Below the pieces are notes generated by a model. The model was not told the origin of the DNA, ran no database searches, and was given only the letters and a program-made list of their open reading frames with translations. Positions 17,369 through 26,442 of a stretch of 64,000 bases of DNA are shown here, one piece after another. The stretch's first letter is position 1. Every line of letters starts with the position of its first letter. Source of the DNA: JAHRVQ01 sp051278195 (GTDB lineage: Bacteria > Pseudomonadota > Gammaproteobacteria > Pseudomonadales > Azotimanducaceae); contig JBNMQM010000006.1 in NCBI GenBank assembly GCA_051278195.1, forward strand, positions 1 to 64,000, written 5' to 3'. The position numbers and the translations under genes are program-made.

Positions 17369-19015
17369 TTAAACTATTTTTTTTGCTTGCGAAGGACTTT
17401 TTTTCTCCACCGCTGCCAACACAAAGCTCTTGAACAGCGGATGACCGTCTCTTGGTGTGGAGGTAAACTCGGGATGGAACTGACTGGCCACAAACCAAGG
17501 GTGATCTTTTACCTCAATGACTTCTACCAGGCTGTTATCCACGGAACGCCCTGCAATGCCCAGTCCTGCCGCCTCTAACTGCGCCACGTAGCGATTATTC
17601 ACTTCGTATCGGTGCCTGTGCCGCTCTTTAATCACATCCTGACCATAGATCGAACGTGTCAGAGAATCACTGGCTAAATGACAAACCTGTTCGCCCATTC
17701 GCATGGTGCCACCCAGGTTTGAGTCAATATCGCGGAATTCAGTATTACCATCCTCATCCACCCATTCTGTGATCAAACCGATGATCGGATGGGGCGTGCT
17801 GGGATTGTTTTCGGTGGTATCTGCTCCTTCAAGCCCACAGACGTTGCGGGCATATTCGATGATGGCCGCATGCAAACCATAACAAATACCTAAGAAAGGG
17901 ATTTGATGGGTTCTGGCGTAACCGGCTGCGGCAATCTTGCCTTCAAAGCCTCGCGCACCAAAACCTCCGGGAACCAGAATGGCATCCGCGTCACTGAGAA
18001 TTTCGACGCCCTTTTTCTCAATTTCTTCCGAATCCAGAAAAGTGATGTCCACTTCTGTACTGGTATGAATACCCGCGTGAATCAGTGACTCATTCAGAGA
18101 TTTATAGGCATCGAGCAATTCCATGTACTTGCCGACCATATAGAGCTTGATCTTATTTTTCGGGTGCTTTTCAGCTTCAACGACGCGATCCCACTCGGAC
18201 AAATCTGCTGGAGGGCAATCTATGCGGAGTAAGTCGACGACAATTTCGTCAAGTTTTTGTTCATGCAGCATGGACGGAATTTGGTAGATGGATTCGGCAT
18301 CAATCAGTGGAATTACAGCCCTTGGCTCCACATTGGTAAACAGCGCAATCTTGTCTCGTGACTGCTCAGGAATTTCATGATCGGATCGCACGATCAAGAT
18401 ATCTGGCTGCAACCCAATAGAGCGCATCTCTTTCACCGAGTGCTGGGTAGGTTTAGTTTTGGTCTCGCCGGCTGTGGCGATGTAAGGCACCAGCGTCAGA
18501 TGGATAAAGATGGCGTTCTTGGCACCCACTTCAAATCGCAGTTGCCTTGCGGCCTCTAAAAACGGCTGAGACTCGATGTCACCGACCGTACCACCAACCT
18601 CAACGATCGCCACATCACTGTCCCCGGCGCCTTCGTGAATGCGCTGCTTAATCATGTCAGTAATGTGGGGAATCACTTGAATGGTAGCGCCTAGGTAATC
18701 GCCTCGACGCTCTTTGGCGATCACGTCTGCGTAGACCTGACCGGTAGTGAAATTATTTTTTTGCGTCATGGTCGTACGAACGAAGCGTTCGTAGTGGCCC
18801 AGATCAAGATCCGTTTCGGTGCCGTCGACGGTCACATAAACCTCACCATGCTGCAGCGGGCTCATGGTGCCTGGGTCTACATTAATATAGGGATCCAGTT
18901 TAAGCATCGTAATGCTCAAACCCCGGGCTTCCAAAATAGCGCCAAGGGACGCAGCGGCTATGCCTTTTCCTAAAGAGGAAACGACGCCACCGGTAACAAA
19001 AATAAAGCGAGTCAT
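17369..19015 (-). CDS. pyrG: CTP synthase
   Basis: PyrG aminates UTP to CTP using glutamine. The 548-residue protein has the N-terminal synthase domain beginning TRFIFVTGGVVSSLGKGI, KLDPYINVDPGTMSPLQHGE and GGTVGDIES, and a C-terminal class I glutamine amidotransferase domain with PGGFGARG, the nucleophile cysteine in FLGICYGLH and the HPEF triad part near the end. A longer open frame reaches 19051, but the ATG at 19015 matches the family start. Confidence 0.99.
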   Translation of the reverse strand: MTRFIFVTGGVVSSLGKGIAAASLGAILEARGLSITMLKLDPYINVDPGTMSPLQHGEVYVTVDGTETDLDLGHYERFVRTTMTQKNNFTTGQVYADVIAKERRGDYLGATIQVIPHITDMIKQRIHEGAGDSDVAIVEVGGTVGDIESQPFLEAARQLRFEVGAKNAIFIHLTLVPYIATAGETKTKPTQHSVKEMRSIGLQPDILIVRSDHEIPEQSRDKIALFTNVEPRAVIPLIDAESIYQIPSMLHEQKLDEIVVDLLRIDCPPADLSEWDRVVEAEKHPKNKIKLYMVGKYMELLDAYKSLNESLIHAGIHTSTEVDITFLDSEEIEKKGVEILSDADAILVPGGFGARGFEGKIAAAGYARTHQIPFLGICYGLHAAIIEYARNVCGLEGADTTENNPSTPHPIIGLITEWVDEDGNTEFRDIDSNLGGTMRMGEQVCHLASDSLTRSIYGQDVIKERHRHRYEVNNRYVAQLEAAGLGIAGRSVDNSLVEVIEVKDHPWFVASQFHPEFTSTPRDGHPLFKSFVLAAVEKKSPSQAKKIV

Positions 19016-19115
19016 TGAATTTCCATCACGATTATATGGCCACAGGGACATGACCTAGATGGGATTGTAGATTACCACTCATCCTCAACTGGCTCAATCT
19101 GTATATCAATTATCG

Positions 19116-20498
19116 CTATGGGTCTTGGTTAAAATTGGGGTTGGAATTAGGGTTGGAATTAGGGTTTTGATTGGGCGCGGCACTAGAATCAGGAGCAGCA
19201 AGAGGAGACCAATGAATGTCGCATCCTTCTGCATCAATTGCGACACGGACCTGATCACCCACCACCATGTTAATACCCCAGCGCTCAATTCCACTGATGC
19301 CAATAAGCTGATCACCTTCGTATATCAGCGGCACCTGGTCTCGCACTTGCGGCGGATAGCCGGACTCCTGAAATAAATTCTTTAACGTTCGATGGTGGCC
19401 GTTGATCAGGAGCTTTGCACCGCTTTGCCTGGTCCGAAATGACAGTTGCGCTGCAGCAACAGCGACACCGCGCCCCTTAATGATATCGACAGTAATCGAA
19501 CCTTCGCCAAAAGAAGCTAGTCCCCCGCTGGTTCGAACCCAGTCAGGTTCAGGCCGGGCTGCTTTATTGCATAGTACAATTCTTGTGCGAAAACGTTGCA
19601 GGCAATAATGACCTACCTCGAATGTCGGTGACTCTGTTTCTTTAGCCGTCAATACTTGCAGAGCACTGATCAACGTTTCTTCACCCGGTACCCGCACAAT
19701 GCCGACTGATCGCAGCCAGTAACGCAGCAGGCCCACTGCCCGCCTCTTTGACAACTCAGACAAGGCAACGAACTTTGTAGAATCAAGACAATCTGAGGCA
19801 ATTGAGATCGCAGCGAAATCTGCTTGCGCCTCGGCTTCTAGCTGAGATAAGTGGTCATGAGTCCTCACCCACTGGTTAACTAACGTTGTCCCAATATTGG
19901 GCCAGCGGGACTGCAGTCCGGGAATGACTTTCTGGCGCAAGTAGTTGCGGTCGTGAGCCGTATCCAAATTACTCTCATCTTCTATCCAGTAGAGCGCCCG
20001 CTCCCGCCCGTATTGCCTCAAGTCTTCACGCGTGACGTGCAATAGGGGACGATATAATAGACCTCGCCCGAGCGGACGTTCAGCCGGCATACCTTGGATC
20101 CCAAGCGGTGCACGGCCAGAGACCATATTGAGCAAAATTGTCTCAACCTGATCGTCTTGATGATGCCCCATGACGAGCACATCATCGCTGCGCAGTTCGG
20201 CCTCAAATACTTGATAGCGAGCAGAGCGGGCGTTGGCTTCAAGACTGCCGCCACGTTTCACTTCGACGCGGAAGCTTGTTAATGGCAGCCCAAGGGCGTC
20301 ACAGATAGCTTCACAGTGAATTTGCCACTCGTCGGCAGCGGAGGAAAGGCCATGGTTCACATGAATGGCTTCAACGGAATGACGTAAGCAGGTGTGCAAC
20401 AGATGGAGTAATGTGTGCGAATCACAACCACCACTGAAAGCCACAATAAGGCGACCAGAAGTGGCTTCCAGTCGCGCTATATCTTCAGCTAGCAGCAT
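19116..20498 (-). CDS. tilS: tRNA(Ile)-lysidine synthase TilS
   Basis: TilS modifies C34 of the minor tRNA-Ile to lysidine, so that it reads AUA. The ATP-binding PP-loop SGGCDSHT is at residues 22-29, followed by HVNHGLSSAADEW, VMGHHQDDQVETILLNM and the region GRGLLYRPLLHVTREDLRQYG. A C-terminal substrate-binding domain (about residues 365-430) includes LINGHHRTLKNLFQESGYPPQVRD. The last 25 residues are a low-complexity Asn/Pro tail made by a 12-bp tandem array. dnaE begins its stop only 6 bases upstream of the tilS start; accA, often found here, is missing. Confidence 0.95.
   Translation of the reverse strand: MLLAEDIARLEATSGRLIVAFSGGCDSHTLLHLLHTCLRHSVEAIHVNHGLSSAADEWQIHCEAICDALGLPLTSFRVEVKRGGSLEANARSARYQVFEAELRSDDVLVMGHHQDDQVETILLNMVSGRAPLGIQGMPAERPLGRGLLYRPLLHVTREDLRQYGRERALYWIEDESNLDTAHDRNYLRQKVIPGLQSRWPNIGTTLVNQWVRTHDHLSQLEAEAQADFAAISIASDCLDSTKFVALSELSKRRAVGLLRYWLRSVGIVRVPGEETLISALQVLTAKETESPTFEVGHYCLQRFRTRIVLCNKAARPEPDWVRTSGGLASFGEGSITVDIIKGRGVAVAAAQLSFRTRQSGAKLLINGHHRTLKNLFQESGYPPQVRDQVPLIYEGDQLIGISGIERWGINMVVGDQVRVAIDAEGCDIHWSPLAAPDSSAAPNQNPNSNPNSNPNFNQDP
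19129..19176. repeat. Tandem array, 12-bp unit TTGGAATTAGGG, within the 3' end of tilS
   Basis: Two exact units (19141-19164) are flanked by degenerate ones, giving about four copies. On the minus strand they encode a repeated Asn-Pro-Asn-Ser tail. The unit length keeps the frame of tilS. Confidence 0.9.
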
Positions 20499-20504
20499 GG
20501 TCCA

Positions 20505-23500
20505 CTAATAATCCAACAAAACTCGTTCGTTACCATAACGATCTCGAAGGTTTTGGATAAGGTCATCATCAGGCATAACTCGCCAGGCATCGCCCAGGGT
20601 AATCTCGGCTTCTGCTTCCTCATGGACATAGGCAACCGCGATCGGGCAGCCTTCACCTGGACGACCCTTGAACGGTGTCAGAAGTTGGGCGAGTTCATCG
20701 GTGAAATTGTCACCTAAATCGGCGCCGACCAACCGCACTTTCAGACGTTTAATCGCCCGCTCACGCGCCTGGGCTATATCGAAGACTTCGCTTGCGCGCA
20801 TCCGCATACCGCCGCTAAAGTCATCAATGCTGGTAGCACCCTTGCAGACAATCACAGTATCTTTTTGCAATTTCGCATAACTTCGATCGTAGAGATCGGC
20901 AAAAACACTTACCTCAATTCGTCCCGTGCGATCATCCAGCGTGACAAACGCGATCGTTTCACCTTTTTTGGATTTCATCGTTCGGATACCCACAACCAAG
21001 CCAACGACGGTCGAATCATCTTTCCCGACGCGTAGGTCTGCAATGCGGGACTTACTCAAAAATTTGAGTTCTTCTTTGTATAAATCAATCGGATGACCGG
21101 TAAGAAATAGGCCGAGTGTTTCTTTCTCGCGACCGAGCCTCTCTTTGAAGGTAATGCGTCGCAAGCCTTCGAAGTGATTATATCGACAGTCTGTCGAATC
21201 CGCCGCCACAAGTCCTTCGCCAAACAGGTCCATTATGCCGCCATCCTGATTATGCGCCCTTTGCTCCGCCAGCTTAACCGCATCACTTTGATTCGCCATC
21301 AGCATGGCACGCCTAAAATCGATTTCCTTTTGAGCTTCTGTTTGACCAGGAAACTCTGCCAGTCGATCCAACGCACCACTGCCAATAAGCGCTTCAATAG
21401 CGCGCTTGTTTACACGGCGCGGGTCTACTCGATCACACAGGTCAAAGAGATCAGTAAACGGACCACCGTCTGCTCGACCCTCGACGATAGATGCGACAGG
21501 TCCTTCGCCCATGCCCTTGATCGCGCCCAAACCATAAATAATACTGTTCTTGGTATTTGCTACAAACCGGAAATCGCCCCGATTCACATCGGGCGGTGAA
21601 ATTGGCACACCTATCTCACGGCACTCCTCGACATTGATCACAACCTTGTCGGTGGTTTGCATATCCGCCGACAACACAGACGCCATAAAATCCGCAGGAT
21701 AGTAATGTTTGAGCCATGCCGTCTGGTAAGCGAGCCAGGCGTAGGCAACCGAGTGCGGTTTATTGAAACCGTAACCCGCAAACTTTTCCATGATATCGAA
21801 GATAGCGCCGGCCTGATTTTCGTCGACGTTATTTTTGACCGCACCCGCCACAAAGACATGGCGTTGTTTCGCCATCTCTTCTGGTTTCTTCTTACCCATA
21901 GCACGACGCAATAGGTCGGCATCCGCCAGACTATAGCCGGCCAATATCTGGGAGATCTGCATGACTTGTTCCTGATACAACATCACGCCGTAGGTATCTT
22001 TTAACACCGGCTCGAGACTTGGGTGCAAGTAGTCAACTTCTTCATCGCCACGTTTACGCTTGATGAAATCCGGTGCCAGCTCAAGCGGGCCCGGTCTAAA
22101 CAGAGCGACCAAAGCCACAATATCGCCGAATCTATCCGGCCTAACCTGTTTCATCAGGTCTTTCATGCCTCGAGATTCCAACTGAAAAACTGCCGTGGTC
22201 TTTGCTTCCTTGAAATCTTCATAGATCTCTCGATCTTCAAGCGAAATCGCAGAGATATCGATCGGTGCCTCACCCAGATTGGCTTTGCGCACGTTGATAC
22301 TTTTTACGGCATTATTGATGATGGTGAGTGTCCGCAGACCCAGGAAGTCAAACTTCACCAGCCCAGCTTCCTCGACATCATCTTTATCAAATTGAGTCAT
22401 CATGCTGCCACCGTCTTCGTCACAGAACACTGGCGAAAAGTCGCTGATCTTGGTGGGCGCAATCACGACGCCCCCGGCATGCTTGCCGACATTACGGGCA
22501 AGACCTTCCAGCTTGAAGGCCATTTCCATAATTTCCCCAGCATCCTCATTGGTATTCACAAACTCGCGTAGCAGCGGTTCTTCTTCGAGCGCCTTGGTCA
22601 ACGTCATGCCTGGATCAAAGGGGATCAGCTTTGAGAGTTTGTCTGCAAGACCATAAGGCTTACCCTGGACCCGCGCGACGTCTCGCACCACAGCTTTCGC
22701 CGCCATAGTACCAAAGGTGATTATTTGAGAAACGGCATTGCGCCCATAGAGCTCTGAGACGTGCTGAATAACGCGATCACGTCCATCCATACAAAAGTCG
22801 ATGTCAAAGTCCGGCATTGAAACCCGCTCGGGATTCAGAAACCGCTCGAATAGCAGGTTATATTCTATGGGATCTACATCACAAATATTGAGTACGTAGG
22901 CAACGAGTGAAGCCGCACCAGAGCCTCGGCCTGGGCCGACGGGAATATCATTTTCTTTGGCCCACTGGATGAACTCCATCACAATCAGGAAGTAGCCAGG
23001 AAAGCCCATTTTGTTAATGACACCTAACTCAAAGGCCAGGCGCTCATCGTAGGCTTTGCGCTTCTCGTTATAATCAGGGTCTGCTGGATCAAGAATTCGG
23101 GTGAGCCGCTCATCTAGCCCCTGTTCTGACACCTCGCAAAAATAGGACTCTGTCGTGTGCCCCTCAGGGATTGGATATTCAGGCAGGAAATATTCGCCGA
23201 GTACAATATCAACACTGCAGCGGCGGGCAATTTCGACCGAGTTTTTCAGTGCTTCGGGAATGTCAGCAAACAGTTCAGCCATTTGCTCCGGTGACTTTAA
23301 ATACTGCTCTTCGCTGTATCGTCGTTCACGGCGTGGATCGTCTATGGTTCTACCGTCCTGGATACAGACTCGCACCTCGTGTGCATCAAACTCTTCTTGA
23401 TGCAAAAAGCGTACATCGTTCGTCGCCACCACGGGACAGGAAAGGTCGATCGCTAACCGGACCGCCTCTTGGATATAGGCGTCCTCGTTTTCCCGGCCAG

Positions 23501-24014
23501 TGCGCTGTAGCTCAAGGTAAAATCGGTCTGGATAAATCGCCATCCAGCGCTGCGCTGCAGCTTTGGCTAGCTCGTATTTGCCAGCAAGCAATAGCTGGCC
23601 AATATCGCCAAAGCGCCCACCGGAAAGCGCAATCAAACCTTCCCCTTGTTCTGCGAGCCAGGCTTGTTCGATCCCTACTTTGCCGAGTTTCTGACCTTCT
23701 AGATAGGCCCTGGATAACAGTTCAGACAAATTGAGATAGCCGGCTTCGTTGCAAGCCAGTATCGCCAGAGGCGTTGGCTCAAGCCCGGGATGTTCAGACG
23801 GTACGCTCACATCAGCACCAACGATGGGTTTAACACCGGCGTTGTTCGCTGCCTTATAGAATTTTATTAGACCAAAAGCATTATTAATATCGGTCAGCGC
23901 CACCGCAGGCATCTGCATCTCAACCGCGGCTGCTGCAAGCGGCTTAATTCGTACCATACCGTCACTAATTGAGTACTCCGAGTGGACGCGAAGGTGGACG
24001 AAAGCTGAAGTCAT
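20505..24014 (-). CDS. dnaE: DNA polymerase III subunit alpha
   Basis: DnaE is the replicative polymerase catalytic subunit. The 1169-residue protein starts with a PHP domain (FVHLRVHSEYSISDGMVRI), followed by the palm region with VGPGRGSGAASLVAYVL and the catalytic aspartates in PDFDIDFCMDGRD. Further on are the thumb/fingers motifs (GVMLYQEQVMQI, FNKPHSVAYAWLAYQTAWLK), a helix-hairpin-helix part near GLGAIKGMGE and an OB domain (VVGLVVGIRTMKSKKGE, then VTLDDRTGRIEVSVF). The ATG at 24014 is preferred over 24029 because family alignment starts at about MTSAFVHLR. No frameshift is seen. Confidence 0.98.
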   Translation of the reverse strand: MTSAFVHLRVHSEYSISDGMVRIKPLAAAAVEMQMPAVALTDINNAFGLIKFYKAANNAGVKPIVGADVSVPSEHPGLEPTPLAILACNEAGYLNLSELLSRAYLEGQKLGKVGIEQAWLAEQGEGLIALSGGRFGDIGQLLLAGKYELAKAAAQRWMAIYPDRFYLELQRTGRENEDAYIQEAVRLAIDLSCPVVATNDVRFLHQEEFDAHEVRVCIQDGRTIDDPRRERRYSEEQYLKSPEQMAELFADIPEALKNSVEIARRCSVDIVLGEYFLPEYPIPEGHTTESYFCEVSEQGLDERLTRILDPADPDYNEKRKAYDERLAFELGVINKMGFPGYFLIVMEFIQWAKENDIPVGPGRGSGAASLVAYVLNICDVDPIEYNLLFERFLNPERVSMPDFDIDFCMDGRDRVIQHVSELYGRNAVSQIITFGTMAAKAVVRDVARVQGKPYGLADKLSKLIPFDPGMTLTKALEEEPLLREFVNTNEDAGEIMEMAFKLEGLARNVGKHAGGVVIAPTKISDFSPVFCDEDGGSMMTQFDKDDVEEAGLVKFDFLGLRTLTIINNAVKSINVRKANLGEAPIDISAISLEDREIYEDFKEAKTTAVFQLESRGMKDLMKQVRPDRFGDIVALVALFRPGPLELAPDFIKRKRGDEEVDYLHPSLEPVLKDTYGVMLYQEQVMQISQILAGYSLADADLLRRAMGKKKPEEMAKQRHVFVAGAVKNNVDENQAGAIFDIMEKFAGYGFNKPHSVAYAWLAYQTAWLKHYYPADFMASVLSADMQTTDKVVINVEECREIGVPISPPDVNRGDFRFVANTKNSIIYGLGAIKGMGEGPVASIVEGRADGGPFTDLFDLCDRVDPRRVNKRAIEALIGSGALDRLAEFPGQTEAQKEIDFRRAMLMANQSDAVKLAEQRAHNQDGGIMDLFGEGLVAADSTDCRYNHFEGLRRITFKERLGREKETLGLFLTGHPIDLYKEELKFLSKSRIADLRVGKDDSTVVGLVVGIRTMKSKKGETIAFVTLDDRTGRIEVSVFADLYDRSYAKLQKDTVIVCKGATSIDDFSGGMRMRASEVFDIAQARERAIKRLKVRLVGADLGDNFTDELAQLLTPFKGRPGEGCPIAVAYVHEEAEAEITLGDAWRVMPDDDLIQNLRDRYGNERVLLDY

Positions 24015-24029
24015 TCGGTGGCTGGGCAT

Positions 24030-24231
24030 GTCAAAACAGGGAAATCATCATAGCCGAGCCACCAGCCAAACGAAACCTGAGAACGCGAAATGCGCCCAAT
24101 GGCCGAACAGAAGAATGGCAAATATCTCATCAAGCGAGGCTGTAACTATCCTGATCGGTGAGCACCCACTTGCGGTCAAAAGGCTGCGACTGGAGCTCTG
24201 ATTTGGTCCGGTTCAATTCACGCCCGAAATC
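24030..24231. other. Intergenic stretch between dnaE and the GNAT remnant
   Basis: About 200 bases without a convincing gene. On the minus strand an open frame runs from about 24315 through the tandem array down to 24130 and ends in a plausible-looking tail (WVLTDQDSYSLA), but it has no supported start and no recognised family. Confidence 0.4.
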
Positions 24232-24279
24232 GAAACGAGAATTGAAACGAGAATTGAGACGAAAGCTGAAACGGGAACC
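24232..24279. repeat. Tandem array, 12-bp unit GAAACGAGAATT, four copies
   Basis: Units at 24232-24243 and 24244-24255 are identical; those at 24256 and 24268 differ by a few bases. The array starts exactly at the stop codon of the truncated acetyltransferase gene (stop complement 24279-24281). Confidence 0.92.
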
Positions 24280-24536
24280 TAATTGATCAATGCCGCGTCG
24301 TCTGTCAACTGGCATTCGATAAAACCGGCGATGTCCGTTGCGATAACAGCCACCCAGATATGATGAAGATCAAACACCGCTTCGAAGTAACGCGAGTCTC
24401 GCTGTGTAAGCGCTTCCTCAATATCTGATTCTGTTATCCCATCTGTAAACGTTGCTAACCAAGTTTGTTGGGCAAATTCAGCGAGCTCAGAAACCTGGCT
24501 CGCCTTACGGAGATCAATAGAGGGACGCTTAATCAT
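24279..24536 (-). CDS. Truncated GNAT-like acetyltransferase, N-terminal half only
   Basis: This 85-residue product resembles the N-terminal half of GNAT acetyltransferases: IDLRKASQVSELAEFAQQTWLATF (in pieces) is the usual first strand and helix, and HIWVAVIATDIAGFIECQL is the second to fourth strand region. The acetyl-CoA binding loop (R/Q-x-x-G-x-G/A) and everything after it are missing, so it should not be active as an acetyltransferase. The frame ends where a 12-bp tandem array begins. It may be a remnant, or a small protein of new use. The start ATG at 24534-24536 has only a weak ribosome binding site. Confidence 0.55.
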   Translation of the reverse strand: MIKRPSIDLRKASQVSELAEFAQQTWLATFTDGITESDIEEALTQRDSRYFEAVFDLHHIWVAVIATDIAGFIECQLTDDAALIN

Positions 24537-24582
24537 GGAAACCTAGCCATTAGGTTGAAACAACCCTAAGTAGAAGGGCCCA

Positions 24583-25812
24583 CTACACGACCGAGAATGT
24601 CATCCCGGCGTTCTTTTGCAGGCGCTGCAGAAGTTTGTCACCCATCGCTGAGGCAGGCGTTAAAATCCCACCTTTTTCCCCAAGATCATCTTTGGCAAGG
24701 CAAACCGCACTCTCTGCTAACATTTTCGACGTGGCGCCATAGCCTGGATCACGATCACCGGTTACCTCCACCTTGATATTCTTTTCTTTATCATCAGGAT
24801 GGCGACCGTGTAGGACAATATTGAAAAAGCCATTGGCAATCGCTTCTGGTGACGGCCCTTCGCCTGGCTTCGGCACCACTTGCTTGAGTAATGAACGAGT
24901 TGGGCTAAATGCCGCTGTTAGCATAATCAAACCAGACACGCCGGCAACTGTTCCTGCCTTTAAATAACCCAATGGACCATTACCCATCAACATGGCTTCG
25001 TTATAACGAAAGTCTCTGCCATAAGCGTAGTTCATCAACGCATTGGTTCTGCGCACAACTCGGGTGTTAATCGCCGCCATGACAAATGGCGCTGTCCATT
25101 GAAAAAAGTCTAGGTCATATAGCGCGGCAGTCTGATCCGGCCCATCTTCACCGCGAGGCATATTGAGAGGATTCAAACTGTAGGGATCGGCCATCACTTC
25201 GTTGATACGAGGGTCAACCCGCGCTTCTTCCATGACATTCATCAAACTCGCCACCGTTCCACCGCTAATGCCTCCAGCCGTATCAGCGACTCGATACTTG
25301 ACCTCGTTTGCGACCGCGCCATGAAGTTCCTGCATTTGTTGCTGCAAATAAAACACTCCCATATCAGATGGAATGCTATCGAACCCGCAGGTATGAACAA
25401 TTTTTGCGCCGGTAGATTCAGCTAATGTTTGGTATTGCTCTATGGTGCGCGCCATCCATTGCACTTCACCGGTTAAGTCACAGCAATGCGTGCCGTGAGT
25501 TGCGCAGGCTTCGACCAATACCGTACCGTAAAGGGCATAGGGACCAACCGTCGTGCAGACGACCCGCGTACGCTGAACCATCTCGTTGATGGCATCAACA
25601 TCCGTGGTATCAGCCACAATGAGAGGGATTTGGTCAGCTTGATTACCCGCGGCATCCTTCGCCACCTGATCCAGCTTCTCACGGTTGCGACCGGCGATAG
25701 CCCAGGCTACCTCACCGCCAATACCGTACTGGCTAAACATGTAATCGACGACCAATTGGCCTGTGAAGCCGGTGGCTCCCCAAATGACAACATCAAATTC
25801 TCGCGTTTCCAT
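24583..25812 (-). CDS. Saccharopine dehydrogenase-like NAD(P)-binding oxidoreductase
   Basis: A 409-residue protein of the saccharopine dehydrogenase-like/trans-acting enoyl reductase group. The N-terminal Rossmann motif is VVIWGATGFTGQLVVDYM, followed by WAIAGRNREKL, VVCTTVGPYALYG, CATHGTHCCDLTGEVQW and CGFDSIPSDMGVFYLQ, all typical of this family. A hydrophobic segment near residue 290 (GVSGLIMLTAAF) may contact membrane. The C-terminal part HPDDKEKNIKVEVTGDRDPGYGATSKMLAESA is also conserved. The substrate is unknown; relatives act on lipids or polyketide-type chains, and true lysine metabolism is unlikely. ATG at 25812 is chosen over an upstream in-frame start at 25836. It lies between rnhB and dnaE, where no extra gene is expected. 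Confidence 0.8.
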   Translation of the reverse strand: METREFDVVIWGATGFTGQLVVDYMFSQYGIGGEVAWAIAGRNREKLDQVAKDAAGNQADQIPLIVADTTDVDAINEMVQRTRVVCTTVGPYALYGTVLVEACATHGTHCCDLTGEVQWMARTIEQYQTLAESTGAKIVHTCGFDSIPSDMGVFYLQQQMQELHGAVANEVKYRVADTAGGISGGTVASLMNVMEEARVDPRINEVMADPYSLNPLNMPRGEDGPDQTAALYDLDFFQWTAPFVMAAINTRVVRRTNALMNYAYGRDFRYNEAMLMGNGPLGYLKAGTVAGVSGLIMLTAAFSPTRSLLKQVVPKPGEGPSPEAIANGFFNIVLHGRHPDDKEKNIKVEVTGDRDPGYGATSKMLAESAVCLAKDDLGEKGGILTPASAMGDKLLQRLQKNAGMTFSVV

Positions 25813-25854
25813 TCTACATCCCCAAATTTTCAACAACTATGCTAGCGGTTTTGA

Positions 25855-26442
25855 TCAAGACTTGTCGACATTACTCATCGCGTCTCGGCATGGTGCGAAA
25901 GACATTCTATGAATTTCACTTGGGCCAAAGCGCCGCAACGCTGCCAGATGGGCCGCGGTAGGATAACCCTTGTGCTGACGCAGACCGTAATCCGGGAACT
26001 TGTCGTGCAGCTGGGACATTTCGCGGTCACGAGCCACCTTGGCAATGATCGATGCGGCCTTGATGGCATCGTGCTTAGTGTCGCCCTTGATAAGGAAATC
26101 TGAAGGGCAGGCAAATCCAGGTGTACGATTGCCATCAACGAGGACAAAATCTGGTTGTATACAGAGCCCAGCGACGGCTCTTTGCATTGCAACTAGGCTG
26201 GCCTGCAAAATGTTGATCCGGTCAATTTCTTCAACCTCAGCGCGAGCAATGCAATATGCCAGGGCGTAATGTCGAATGTCGATATCGAGTGCATTGCGCT
26301 TTTTCTCAGAGAGCGCCTTGGAGTCTTTTAGACCGTCGATAGCTCGAAAAGGATTCAAAATGACCGCTGCGGCGACCACTGCACCGGCCAGTGGCCCGCG
26401 TCCAACTTCATCGACGCCCGCGACCCATTCAGGTCGGTACAT
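25855..26442 (-). CDS. rnhB: Ribonuclease HII
   Basis: RNase HII cuts RNA in RNA/DNA hybrids and at single ribonucleotides in DNA. The active-site region VAGVDEVGRGPLAGAVVAAAV with its DE pair is at the start, followed by DSKALSEKKR, the VDGN motif, KGDTKHDAIKAASIIAKVARD with the third acidic residue, and the YGLRQHKGYPT segment. The ATG at 26442 overlaps the lpxB 3' end; a GTG three codons upstream is possible. The protein has 195 residues, as expected. Confidence 0.97.
   Translation of the reverse strand: MYRPEWVAGVDEVGRGPLAGAVVAAAVILNPFRAIDGLKDSKALSEKKRNALDIDIRHYALAYCIARAEVEEIDRINILQASLVAMQRAVAGLCIQPDFVLVDGNRTPGFACPSDFLIKGDTKHDAIKAASIIAKVARDREMSQLHDKFPDYGLRQHKGYPTAAHLAALRRFGPSEIHRMSFAPCRDAMSNVDKS

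Noticed and set aside
17369..19051. Start of pyrG at 19051
   Set aside because: The first 12 residues do not belong to the family; the ATG at 19015 is the standard start.
22023..22571. 182-codon plus-strand open frame inside dnaE
   Set aside because: It is antisense to a conserved part of DnaE and has no known motif or ribosome binding site.
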